Positions 23,562-31,592 of a stretch of DNA of 64,000 nt are shown here, piece after piece (the first letter of the stretch is position 1; each line of letters starts with the position of its first letter). The notes under the pieces are model-generated. The model had not been told where the DNA came from, did no database searches, and saw nothing but the letters and a program-made list of their open reading frames with translations. Made by a program: the position numbers and the translations under genes. The DNA is taken from assembly GCA_002239105.1 (NCBI GenBank), contig MPNQ01000013.1, forward strand, positions 1-64,000, read 5' to 3'. Origin of the DNA: a marine group bacterium Sva0996 bin134. Lineage in GTDB: Bacteria > Actinomycetota > Acidimicrobiia > Acidimicrobiales > Bin134.

Positions 23562-24751
23562 CCCACCTTCATCAGGTCGGCCATGTTGCCGCCCATGACC
23601 TGGCGGACCTGGTCGTCGGGCAGGCCATAAAGCTGGTCCACGAACGAGATCGGATCGGCCATGCCCTCCACGTGGGGGTAGTCCGATCCGAATATCACGT
23701 TGTCCACTCCCACCAAATCGATGAGCCCCACGGGATCGTCCTCGTGGAAGGGGTGGATCCAGAGGTTGCGTTTGATGGCCTCCACCGGATGCTCCTCCCA
23801 GGAGTGGGGGAATCGCTCGTAGACATCCTCCAGATGGGCCAGCAGCGGGCGCACCCAAGAGCTGCCGTTCTCCACGATGGCCACCTTCAGCTTGGGATGG
23901 CGGGTGAGCGCTCCGTGGGCCACCCACGAGGTAACCGCATCCTGGATGGGCCGGTTGTGCGAGATCGCCATCTGGAACAGCGACTGGCGAAAGGCCGTCA
24001 TCTCCCCGCTGACGCCTTCCCACTCGTCGGTGAACCGCTTGTAGCCGCTGTCGGAGGCGTGCATGGCCACCAGCACGTCCAACTCCACCATCCGCTCCCA
24101 GAACGGGTCGAACTCCGGCAGGGCGAAAGACCGCGGCCCCCGCAGTCCGGGAGGCGCCGCCGGGCGGATCAACACCGCCCGAGCCCCCCGCTCCGCGCAC
24201 CACTCGAGTTCCTCGATGGCCTTGTCCACGATGGGCAGGGTCACGATGGGTGTCGGGAAGATGCGCCCCTCGTAGTTGAAGGTCCAGTGCTCCAGCATCC
24301 ACTCATTGAGGGCGTGGATGACGATGTGGCACTCGTCGGGGGCATCCCGGAAGCGCTCCTCAACCAGCGACGCCAAGGTGGGGTACATCATGGCGTAGTC
24401 CAAACCCAGCTCGTCCATCAGTTCCAGCCGGGGTTCCGGGGAGAAAAACGCCGGCAGGGCATCGATCGGCTTCATGATCTCACGGTGCGACTTCCCCTCC
24501 GGATTGCCGCTTTTGAAGTACTCCTCCTGGGCCCCGGGAGAGCCCACCCGCTGAAACGTGGGGTTGGGGATGTACTCGCTGATCTTGCCCCTCACCATGA
24601 TCTTGGTGCGGCCCTTGTGGTCGATGTAATCGACGAGGCCTCGGTGGGAGTCGGGCAGGTGTTTGGTCAGGGCCTCGGTGGTCTCGTACATGTGGTTATC
24701 GGCGTCGAAAACCGGGAAATCGAGCTGGCGAGAAGGCATACCCATAATCAT
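23558..24751 (-). CDS. Amidohydrolase (Amidohydro_2 family)
   Basis: A 397-residue paralogue of the protein at 54822. They share F/Y-D-A-D-N-H-x-Y-E near the N-terminus, K-I-S-E-Y-I-P-N-P-T-F, G-A-R-A-V-L-I-R-P-A, H-A-S-D-S-G-Y, V-E/I-E-N-G-S-S/T-W and F-G-S-D-Y/F-P-H. These provide the metal ligands (D-x-H near the start, mid-barrel His, final Asp). It is a cytoplasmic hydrolase or decarboxylase of unknown substrate. Three ATGs cluster at the start (24751, 24745, 24739). Only 23 bp separate it from the divergent dioxygenase gene, so the promoters must overlap. Confidence 0.86.
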   Translation of the reverse strand: MIMGMPSRQLDFPVFDADNHMYETTEALTKHLPDSHRGLVDYIDHKGRTKIMVRGKISEYIPNPTFQRVGSPGAQEEYFKSGNPEGKSHREIMKPIDALPAFFSPEPRLELMDELGLDYAMMYPTLASLVEERFRDAPDECHIVIHALNEWMLEHWTFNYEGRIFPTPIVTLPIVDKAIEELEWCAERGARAVLIRPAAPPGLRGPRSFALPEFDPFWERMVELDVLVAMHASDSGYKRFTDEWEGVSGEMTAFRQSLFQMAISHNRPIQDAVTSWVAHGALTRHPKLKVAIVENGSSWVRPLLAHLEDVYERFPHSWEEHPVEAIKRNLWIHPFHEDDPVGLIDLVGVDNVIFGSDYPHVEGMADPISFVDQLYGLPDDQVRQVMGGNMADLMKVG

Positions 24752-24761
24752 ATTGCTGGAG

Positions 24762-24767
24762 TACGCT
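24762..24767 (+). promoter_or_regulatory. -10 element TACGCT for the dioxygenase operon
   Basis: TACGCT is 7 nt before the ATG at 24775, within the 23-bp gap separating two divergent genes. Confidence 0.5.
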
Positions 24768-24774
24768 GAACGAG

Positions 24775-25950
24775 ATGGCCGGGCCGCTCACGCCTGACTT
24801 CTATCGCTACGAGTGGTATTCGTTGAGCGGCGTTCGCCTCGACGGCGAGTTTGTGATTGCCCAATGGCCCGACGGCACCGAGTTGCCCTGCTTCAGCTGG
24901 TGGCTGGCCGAGCAATGCGAGTACGAAATCTCCTCCCGGGAAGGACTGCTTGAGCCCTGCGATCTGGGCGACCACTTGCAGGTGACCGACGCCTGGGTAG
25001 AAGACGACGGAGCTCTGGCTGTGAGGTGGGCCCACGACGGCAGAGTCGCACGCCTTCACCCCGGTTGGCTGCGCCACATTGCCGACGGCCAATTCCGACC
25101 CGAGAGCTTTCTCCCCGAACCCATCCCGTGGGATTCCACCGTGCTGTCCGAACCGGTCACCTACCACGGGCCGACGGTGCTGTCCGACCCCGAGACGTTC
25201 CGCCTGTGGCTCAACGACCTGGCTGCCTACGGCCTCACCCGGCTGAAGTCGTTGTCAGTTGATCCCAACCAGATTGAAGAGGTGGCCCGACGGGTCGGGG
25301 TGCTGCGGGACTCCCACTTCGGCCCGGTTTGGGACATCGAAGCCGTTCCCGATCCCTGCTCCACCGCCTACATGAGCATCGGCCTCGGCCCCCACACCGA
25401 CTTGCCCTCGCTGGAGATACCGCCGGGATTCCAGTTCTTCCACTGCATCGAGAACTCCTGTGTGGGCGGGGCCAGCCAGATGAGCGACGGCCTGGCCATT
25501 GCCCGCCACCTCGAAGAGCACGAACCGGAGGCCTACGAGGCCCTCACCACGCTGCGGTGGGTGTTCCACGGGCGGGGCGCCGAGGTCGACTGGCGTTGGT
25601 CAGGGCCGCTGATCGACCTGGGAGTTCGCGGTGCGCCCCTCACCCTTCGAACCTTCTACCCGGTGCGTAGCTTCCCCGACATGGCCCCTGAAGACGTTCC
25701 CCGGGCCTACCGGGCGGCGCACCGGCTGGGACAGATTTCCCGCGATCCCCGCTTTCAGATCACCTATAGGTTGGAGCCCGGCGATTTGGCGGTGTTCGAC
25801 AACCGGCGGATTCAACACGCCCGAGATCCGTTCGACATTTCCACCGGACGTCGCCTGTTCCGGGGCTGCTACATGAACAGCGACGACATCTACTGCAAAC
25901 TGAGGGTCATCAACCGCCGAGCGAAAGAAAGCCAGTTGGTCTCACCATGA
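24775..25950 (+). CDS. Gamma-butyrobetaine dioxygenase-like Fe(II)/2-oxoglutarate oxygenase
   Basis: A 391-residue enzyme of the gamma-butyrobetaine/trimethyllysine hydroxylase family. The N-terminal 110 residues form the small DUF971-like domain, with cysteines including the C-F-S-W-W region. The catalytic double-stranded beta-helix holds the iron facial triad His207-x-Asp209 (G-P-H-T-D-L-P) and His348 (R-I-Q-H-A-R), with a 2-oxoglutarate-binding Arg in R-R-L-F-R-G. The likely reaction is hydroxylation of a trimethylammonium carboxylate such as gamma-butyrobetaine to carnitine. The next gene overlaps by 4 nt and encodes a BKACE enzyme, a family that includes dehydrocarnitine cleavage, which supports a carnitine link by inference. 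Confidence 0.85.
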   Translation: MAGPLTPDFYRYEWYSLSGVRLDGEFVIAQWPDGTELPCFSWWLAEQCEYEISSREGLLEPCDLGDHLQVTDAWVEDDGALAVRWAHDGRVARLHPGWLRHIADGQFRPESFLPEPIPWDSTVLSEPVTYHGPTVLSDPETFRLWLNDLAAYGLTRLKSLSVDPNQIEEVARRVGVLRDSHFGPVWDIEAVPDPCSTAYMSIGLGPHTDLPSLEIPPGFQFFHCIENSCVGGASQMSDGLAIARHLEEHEPEAYEALTTLRWVFHGRGAEVDWRWSGPLIDLGVRGAPLTLRTFYPVRSFPDMAPEDVPRAYRAAHRLGQISRDPRFQITYRLEPGDLAVFDNRRIQHARDPFDISTGRRLFRGCYMNSDDIYCKLRVINRRAKESQLVSP

Positions 25951-26834
25951 GCGGAGTATTCATCACCTGCGCCATCACCGGCAGCGGCGACACCACGTCC
26001 AAGTCCGACTTGGTGCCCATCACCCCCAAGCAGATCGCTGACGCGGCCATCGACGCCGCGGCCGCGGGGGCAGCAATCGCCCACATCCACGTCCGCAATC
26101 CCGATACCGGCGAACCGGCCCGCGAGGTTGAACTCTACGCCGAAGTGGTCGAGCGGATCAGAGCGTCTAGCACCGACGTGGTGCTCAATCTCACCTCCGG
26201 TATGGGCGGCGATCTCACCCTGGGTTCGGCCGAGACACCCCTGCCCCCCGCGGAGGTGGGCACCGACATGGCCGGGGCCACCGAGCGGCTGGCCCACGTG
26301 AGGGAGCTGATGCCCGAGATCACCACACTGGATTGCGGCACCATGAACTTCGGAGAGGGCGACTACATCATGGTCAACAGCCCGTCGGTGCTAAACGAGA
26401 TGGCCCGCCAGGTTCAGAAGCTGGGCGTGCGCCCCGAGATCGAGATCTTCGACACCGGCCACTTGTGGCTGGCCAAGCGCCTGGTGGACGAGGGGCTCAT
26501 CGACGACCCAGTCATGGTGCAGTTGTGCATGGGCATTCCTTGGGGCGCTCCCGACGACATCAACACCTTCATGGCCATGGTCAACAACCTCCCCGACGAC
26601 TGGGTCTTCTCGGCCTTCTCTCTGGGCCGCAGCCAGCTTCCCTACGTCGGGCTGGCCGCCATCGCCGGCGGCAACGTCCGGGTCGGCCTCGAAGACAACA
26701 TCTACCTAAGCCGCGGCCAACTAGCCACCAACGCCGACCTAGTAACCCGAGCCACAACCATCCTCGAATCCATGAACTACCAAGTCCTAGGGCCCGAAGC
26801 TGTCAGAGACAAGCTCCACCTCACCAAGCACTGA
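25947..26834 (+). CDS. Beta-keto acid cleavage enzyme (BKACE, DUF849)
   Basis: A 295-residue TIM-barrel zinc enzyme. BKACE members condense a beta-keto acid with acetyl-CoA to give acetoacetate and a new CoA ester. The zinc motif is H-I-H-V-R (His46, His48), N-L-T-S-G forms part of the substrate pocket, and the late G-L-E-D-N carries the conserved Glu. The ATG at 25947 overlaps the dioxygenase stop (ATGA), so the two are coupled. Some BKACEs act on 3-dehydrocarnitine, giving betainyl-CoA. If that applies here, an additional carnitine dehydrogenase is needed; the SDR genes in the window are candidates, but none is adjacent. Confidence 0.9.
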   Translation: MSGVFITCAITGSGDTTSKSDLVPITPKQIADAAIDAAAAGAAIAHIHVRNPDTGEPAREVELYAEVVERIRASSTDVVLNLTSGMGGDLTLGSAETPLPPAEVGTDMAGATERLAHVRELMPEITTLDCGTMNFGEGDYIMVNSPSVLNEMARQVQKLGVRPEIEIFDTGHLWLAKRLVDEGLIDDPVMVQLCMGIPWGAPDDINTFMAMVNNLPDDWVFSAFSLGRSQLPYVGLAAIAGGNVRVGLEDNIYLSRGQLATNADLVTRATTILESMNYQVLGPEAVRDKLHLTKH

Positions 26835-26861
26835 CACTCGCCGCCCCACCGGGCTTCGGCA

Positions 26862-26867
26862 TAGATT
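26862..26867 (+). promoter_or_regulatory. -10 element TAGATT for the D-aminoacylase-like gene
   Basis: TAGATT is 6 nt before the GTG at 26874 and gives this gene its own leaderless start although it follows the BKACE gene by only 40 bp. Confidence 0.5.
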
Positions 26868-26873
26868 GAAGAC

Positions 26874-28547
26874 GTGAACGCCGAAATCTCCATCCGGGGC
26901 GGCATGGTGGTCGACGGGACCGGGAGTCCCGCCCAGCGAGCCGATGTGGGCATCACCAACGGCCGGATCACCGAAATCGACAAAACCGTCAAAGCCCCCA
27001 AAGAGATCGACGCCACCGGCCGGCTAGTCTGCCCCGGCTTCATCGACTGCCACACCCACTACGACCCACAAGTCCTCTGGGACCCCTGGCTCTCGTCGTC
27101 GTGCTGGCACGGGGTCACCTCGGTGGTGGCCGGAAGCTGCGGCTACAGCATCGCCCCCACCAAGGCCGCCGACCGGGCCTCTCTCATCCGCACCCTCGAC
27201 AAGGTGGAGGACATGCGGGTGGCCACCCTGGAGGCCGGGGTCAACTGGAACTTCGAGACCTATGGCCAGTACCTCGACGTGATCCAGCACCGAGGCCTGG
27301 CCGTCAACTTCGGCGGCTATGTGGGCCACACCGCGGTGCGGCTCTACGTCATGGGCCAAGACGCCTACGAGCGGGAGGCGACCCCCGAAGAGGTAAACCA
27401 AATGAAGGCCGCGGTGGCCGAGGCCATCAACGGCGGCGCTTTAGGGTTCTCCACTGACCGGGCCGGATTCCACCTGGGCGACGGCGGCCGGCCGGTGCCG
27501 TCCATCGCCGCCTCCCAAGAAGAAACCGAAGCCCTCATCTCCGTCACCGCCGAGATCGGCCGGGGCGTGGTGCATGTGGCGCCGGGGGAGAACTACCGCT
27601 GGGTGTACGACCTCCAGCCCAAGCTGGGCCGGCGGCTCAACTGGTCGTCCATCCTCACCTACCCCGCCGCGGCCTCTTCCCGGGCCGACTACCGCACCAA
27701 GCTGGCCGACCACTTGGCCGGCCGGGCCGCCGGTGCCGACGTGTGGGTGCAGGTCACCTGCCGCCCCATCACCCAGCACGTCACCATGATCGAGCCCACC
27801 TCCTTCTACACCATGGGCTCGTTCAAAGAGCTGGTGGCCCTGGCCCACGAAGACCGCCACACTCTGTATGCCAACCCCGACTGGCGGGCCCGAGTGCAGT
27901 CCGACCTCGACGCCAACGGACTTCTGGCCTCCCGCTGGAACACCCTGGCCATCGTGGAGTCGCCCAGCCAGCCCGAGCTGGTGGGCAGCACCGTGGGCAA
28001 AGTGGCCGCCGAGCGGGGCTGCACCCCGTGGGACGCCATGTGCGACATCGCCCTGGCCGACGGCCTGTTGACCCGCTTCGAGATCACCTTCGCCAACGAC
28101 GAGGTCGACGGCGTGACCTCCCTTATGCAGGCTGAGGGGACCGTGATGGGCCTGTCCGACGCCGGCGCCCACGTGGGCCAGATCTGCGATGCGGTGATGC
28201 CCACCGACTTCTTGTCCCGCTGGGTGCGCGACCGCCAGGTAATGACCCCCGAGGCCGGCATCCACAAGCTCACCGGCGAGCTGGCCGAGATGCTCGGCCT
28301 CGCCCCCGACCGCGGTTACCTCCGGCCCGGTGCAGTGGCCGACGTAACCGTGGTCGACTGGGACAACCTCGACGTCGGCCCCATCCGCCGAGTCCACGAC
28401 ATGCCCGCAAACGGCGAGCGCCTCATTGCCGACGCCCCCACCGGCGTCGACCACATCCTTGTCGCCGGGACCACCACTCGCCTCGACGGCCAGTCACTGC
28501 TCGATCAGCTGGAAGCCCTACCCGCGACCACCCTTCGCTCATCTTGA
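26874..28547 (+). CDS. N-acyl-D-amino-acid deacylase family amidohydrolase
   Basis: A 557-residue urease-superfamily amidohydrolase. The beta-sandwich N-terminus (G-G-M-V-V-D-G-T-G-S-P) leads to the metal motif F-I-D-C-H-T-H-Y-D-P. It continues with A-G-S-C-G-Y-S (the Cys is a metal ligand in D-aminoacylases), the T-D-R-A-G-F region, and S-D-A-G-A-H-V-G with the catalytic Asp. The C-terminal P-G-A-V-A-D-V-T-V-V-D closes the composite domain. Members hydrolyse N-acyl-D-amino acids or similar amides. A second member lies at 31593; the two differ enough to suggest different substrates. It converges on pyrE. Confidence 0.88.
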   Translation: MNAEISIRGGMVVDGTGSPAQRADVGITNGRITEIDKTVKAPKEIDATGRLVCPGFIDCHTHYDPQVLWDPWLSSSCWHGVTSVVAGSCGYSIAPTKAADRASLIRTLDKVEDMRVATLEAGVNWNFETYGQYLDVIQHRGLAVNFGGYVGHTAVRLYVMGQDAYEREATPEEVNQMKAAVAEAINGGALGFSTDRAGFHLGDGGRPVPSIAASQEETEALISVTAEIGRGVVHVAPGENYRWVYDLQPKLGRRLNWSSILTYPAAASSRADYRTKLADHLAGRAAGADVWVQVTCRPITQHVTMIEPTSFYTMGSFKELVALAHEDRHTLYANPDWRARVQSDLDANGLLASRWNTLAIVESPSQPELVGSTVGKVAAERGCTPWDAMCDIALADGLLTRFEITFANDEVDGVTSLMQAEGTVMGLSDAGAHVGQICDAVMPTDFLSRWVRDRQVMTPEAGIHKLTGELAEMLGLAPDRGYLRPGAVADVTVVDWDNLDVGPIRRVHDMPANGERLIADAPTGVDHILVAGTTTRLDGQSLLDQLEALPATTLRSS

Positions 28548-28561
28548 GCAAATAAGTCGGC

Positions 28562-29119
28562 CTAGCCGGGAGGCACCACCGGTTCGATGCCGAGGTCGGT
28601 GTAGGTGAGAGCGGGGAAGTAGGGCACGCCCAGCGCATTGAAGCGGCGGCGGGCAGTGTCGCCCCGGTCGACCACCGTGGCGACGGCCACTATCTCGGCC
28701 CCGGTGTCGCGTATCACCTCGTAGGCCTTCTCAGTCGAGCCTCCGGTGGTGGTCGCGTCTTCAAGCAGCAAGACCCGGTGGCCCGGTCCCAGGGGGGTGC
28801 CCTCGATCTGCTGTCTCGTCCCCCTCTTCTTCGGCTCCTTTCGAACCGAGAACCAATGGCCGTCGGTCACAGCCGCGATGCCCACCGCCAGCGAGTCGGC
28901 CCCCATGGTCATCCCCCCAGCCGCGTCGAATTCGATGCCGGCTTCTCCAACCTGCCGAGCAATCGCCCGGCACGCCACCTGGAGGTCGGCCCAACGGCAT
29001 AGGGCCACCTTGACGTCAACGAAATCGCTCGACATGGCCCCGCTGGCCAGCTCAATTGGTTGGTCCAATTTCCGCAGACCTTGCCGTTTGATGATGTCAA
29101 TTAGCGCCGCGTCAGCCAC
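28562..29119 (-). CDS. pyrE: Orotate phosphoribosyltransferase
   Basis: A 185-residue type I phosphoribosyltransferase of de novo pyrimidine synthesis (orotate plus PRPP to OMP). The PRPP-binding motif is V-L-L-L-E-D-A-T-T-T-G-G-S-T (about residues 116-129). The flexible loop F-S-V-R-K-E-P-K-K-R-G carries the conserved lysines, and G-A-M-S-S-D-F is the N-terminal OPRT segment. The length is typical of short bacterial enzymes. No other pyr gene is nearby. The GTG at 29119 has TAGTGT 6 nt upstream. A related PRTase of other specificity is possible but less likely. Confidence 0.88.
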   Translation of the reverse strand: MADAALIDIIKRQGLRKLDQPIELASGAMSSDFVDVKVALCRWADLQVACRAIARQVGEAGIEFDAAGGMTMGADSLAVGIAAVTDGHWFSVRKEPKKRGTRQQIEGTPLGPGHRVLLLEDATTTGGSTEKAYEVIRDTGAEIVAVATVVDRGDTARRRFNALGVPYFPALTYTDLGIEPVVPPG

Positions 29120-29125
29120 GTTCCC

Positions 29126-29131
29126 ACACTA
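29126..29131 (-). promoter_or_regulatory. -10 element TAGTGT for pyrE
   Basis: On the minus strand TAGTGT is 6 nt before the GTG at 29119, the same hexamer and spacing as for the lipoprotein gene at 405. Confidence 0.5.
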
Positions 29132-29182
29132 GCGGTCGTAGGTGACCGGGCTTGTTTGCTTGAAAGAAATGGAAAATTATTA

Positions 29183-29198
29183 GAAATCATTAGATTTC
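29183..29198. promoter_or_regulatory. AT-rich palindrome in the pyrE / unknown-gene interval
   Basis: A perfect inverted repeat GAAATC-ATTA-GATTTC inside an unusually AT-rich block (about 29155-29200) between divergent genes. It is placed as a promoter/operator region for the gene at 29278; no regulator is known. Confidence 0.45.
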
Positions 29199-29277
29199 CA
29201 CAAGCGATCCCCAGCGAAGACCCGCTACGGTCAACTCAACCTTCCCCCCTACAACCGAAGAATGAGGGGAGGGGCCC

Positions 29278-30186
29278 GTGTCTGCTCCACCCGTGTCCTG
29301 CGCCTGGGCTCCATGGTGGTCTCCAGAGCAGCGCCGCCGTTTCTTGAGCCATGTGGAAAGCGTTGTCCAAGCCCGCTTCGGCGAGCACACCCTCGATGAG
29401 GACGAGGGAACCGTGGCCGTCGAGAAGATGGACTGTGTGCTGGGCCTGTCCAACTTGGCCCAAACCTGCCGGGCGGCCGAGCCCGACGATTGGCGGCTCA
29501 TCATCTACAGCCACGTCGCCCGGCTCGACGACTTCGCCCCCGACGCGCTGGCCGAGCGACTGGGGGAGTACGAGCGCGTCCTGCCCGACCTGAGAGTCAG
29601 GGTGGTCAGCGCCCAGCACTTGAGCCATATCGACGCGGTGCGCGATCCGTTACCGCTTGGCCTCTCTGCCTGTCTGTCCGTGGACTTGGACGGTGCCGCC
29701 TGCCCGGTGGACCGCAGCTACTTCAACGACTGGGGTGTCGAGCACGGCGAGGTTATGGCGGTTGCGCTGGCCAACACTCTCATGGGCGCTCCGATGACCG
29801 AAGAGGACGCAAGCGAGGTGTCCGGCAAGTTCCAAGTGTTCACAGGCGATTCCCTCTTCGTCTCCGGCCACCTGCTTGATTTCGCCCGCACCGTTCCCGA
29901 CATCGGGACTCATGGCGCGGTGGTCACCGTGCCCGCGGCCCACACCGTCATGGTCTGCCCCGTAGGGCTCAACGAGAAGTTCGTGGACCATTCCGCCACC
30001 ATGCTGGCTGCCAGCTACGTCCGCTATCTGGCCGGGCCCAACTCGGTAAGCCCCAACGCCCTGTGGTGGCGCCCCGATCACCCGCTGGCCGGATTCGCCC
30101 GCATGGACGACCAGTGTTTCGAGCTAGCCGCCCCCGAACCCCTCCGCAGCCAACTCTGGGAGGGGCTTAGGAGCGCTGGCTCTTAG
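29278..30186 (+). CDS. Uncharacterised protein, possibly DUF1444-like
   Basis: A 302-residue soluble protein with no motif I can name firmly. It starts at a GTG (29278) preceded by a strong GAGGGGAGGGG ribosome-binding site, unlike the leaderless genes around it. The arrangement is an about 45-residue helix (W-S-P-E-Q-R-R-R-F-L), a central part with C-L-S-V-D-L-D-G and Y-F-N-D-W-G-V, and a C-terminal F-Q-V-F-T-G-D then V-P-A-A-H-T-V-M-V-C-P-V. This broadly resembles the order of elements in the DUF1444 (YtpQ) family, but the similarity is faint. It stands alone between divergent pyrE and a P450 gene. Confidence 0.65.
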   Translation: MSAPPVSCAWAPWWSPEQRRRFLSHVESVVQARFGEHTLDEDEGTVAVEKMDCVLGLSNLAQTCRAAEPDDWRLIIYSHVARLDDFAPDALAERLGEYERVLPDLRVRVVSAQHLSHIDAVRDPLPLGLSACLSVDLDGAACPVDRSYFNDWGVEHGEVMAVALANTLMGAPMTEEDASEVSGKFQVFTGDSLFVSGHLLDFARTVPDIGTHGAVVTVPAAHTVMVCPVGLNEKFVDHSATMLAASYVRYLAGPNSVSPNALWWRPDHPLAGFARMDDQCFELAAPEPLRSQLWEGLRSAGS

Positions 30187-30245
30187 AGCGCAGGCGTGTC
30201 GCTCTGCCATGATGTTTCTGCGAACGAAGCATGGGGGAGCACCGC

Positions 30246-31550
30246 ATGACCATGACCGATACCGCCAGAGCGATCTCGCTCGACGACATCGACATTCATT
30301 CCACTGACCTGTACCAAGACCGCGGCTATCCGTGGGCGGCGTGGGATCTGCTGCGGGCCGAGGCCCCGGTGCATTGGTACGAACGCCCCGACATTGAGCC
30401 GTTCTGGGCCATCACCCGCCACGAGGACATCCACTGGGTGTCGTCCAACGACAAGCTGTTCATCAACGGCGGCCCCCGCCTTCGCCTGGCCTCCATCGAA
30501 GAGGATAAGGGCATGTGGGAGCGCCGGGCACGGCGGCTCACCGAGCTGGGCTGGGACCTAGATGAGCCCATGGACATGGTGTTCTTGGACCGGCCTCGCC
30601 ACACCCGGTTCCGCCTGCTCACCGCCCGGCGGTTTACCCCCCGGGCCATGCGGGAGCATGAGGCGCACCTCGCCCAGTACGCCGCTCGGTTCACCGGTGA
30701 GTTCGTGGAGATCCTCGAGCGCGACGGCGAGGCCGACCTAGTGCTCGACTACGCGGTGAAGCTGCCGCTGGCCACCATCTGCGACCTCATGGGCCTCGAC
30801 GTCGAAGACTGGTCGAAGGTTCACAAGTTCACCGAGATGGCGTTCAACGACGAAGAGAACATGCGGTGGGCCGAGCCGGGCGAGACCTTCGACGACCTGA
30901 GGTTCCGAATGGGCAAGGACTTCAGTGCCTATATCAGGACGATCATCGAAGACTGCCAGGCCGAGCCCCGCGACGACATGACCGGAGCGGTGGTCCAGGG
31001 CGAGGTCGACGGCTGCCCGCTCAACACCCAGCAGCTCACCGGCTACATCACCCTGCTGCTGGGCGCGGGCAACGAGACCACCCGCAACGCCACCACCTCA
31101 GGCGTTATCGCTCTGCTCCAGCACCGCGACCAAATCGACCGCCTCCTGGCCGATGAGTCGCTGATCGAGCCGGCGGTGGAGGAGATCCTGCGCTGGACTT
31201 CACCGGTCATCCAGTTCGCCCGCACTGCCACCGCCGACGTGGAACGACACGGCCAAATGATCAAAGAGGGCGACACCGTGGGCGTGTTCTACCCGTCGGC
31301 CAACCGGGACGACGCGGTGTTCGACGACCCCTACCGCTTCGACGTGGGCCGCAATCCCAACCACCACATGGCCTTCGGCCACGGAGTCCACTTCTGCCTG
31401 GGGGCCAACCTGGCCCGCTGGGAACTGCGGGCCATGCTCCGAGCGATCCTGCCTGTGCTGCCCCGCCTAGAGCTGGTCGACGAGCCCGAGCGCCACGGCC
31501 ACCTCCACCTCGGAGCCGTCAAACACCAACGCGTCCGCCTGGTGGGCTAG
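30246..31550 (+). CDS. Cytochrome P450
   Basis: A 434-residue soluble bacterial (class I) P450. The oxygen-binding I-helix reads L-L-G-A-G-N-E-T-T, the K-helix E-E-I-L-R provides ExxR, and the heme loop F-G-H-G-V-H-F-C-L-G-A-N-L-A-R has the axial ligand Cys384. ATG 30246 is preferred over ATG 30231 because a GGGGGAG ribosome-binding site lies 6 nt before it. It needs a ferredoxin and reductase; the only ferredoxin in the window is at 63762. It resembles P450s of actinobacterial steroid, fatty acid or terpenoid hydroxylation; the substrate is unknown. Confidence 0.93.
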   Translation: MTMTDTARAISLDDIDIHSTDLYQDRGYPWAAWDLLRAEAPVHWYERPDIEPFWAITRHEDIHWVSSNDKLFINGGPRLRLASIEEDKGMWERRARRLTELGWDLDEPMDMVFLDRPRHTRFRLLTARRFTPRAMREHEAHLAQYAARFTGEFVEILERDGEADLVLDYAVKLPLATICDLMGLDVEDWSKVHKFTEMAFNDEENMRWAEPGETFDDLRFRMGKDFSAYIRTIIEDCQAEPRDDMTGAVVQGEVDGCPLNTQQLTGYITLLLGAGNETTRNATTSGVIALLQHRDQIDRLLADESLIEPAVEEILRWTSPVIQFARTATADVERHGQMIKEGDTVGVFYPSANRDDAVFDDPYRFDVGRNPNHHMAFGHGVHFCLGANLARWELRAMLRAILPVLPRLELVDEPERHGHLHLGAVKHQRVRLVG

Positions 31551-31579
31551 CCCCACCGGCCCGAGTCAAAGCACGGCAG

Positions 31580-31585
31580 TACTGT
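31580..31585 (+). promoter_or_regulatory. -10 element TACTGT for the second D-aminoacylase-like gene
   Basis: TACTGT is 7 nt before the ATG at 31593 but only 1 nt before the ATG at 31587, which favours 31593 as the start. Confidence 0.45.
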
Positions 31586-31592
31586 CATGGAG

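Noticed and set aside
29156..29347. 63-codon frame (29156-29347) through the AT-rich palindromic region
   Set aside because: It crosses the likely promoter/operator region and overlaps the well-supported gene at 29278 in another frame.
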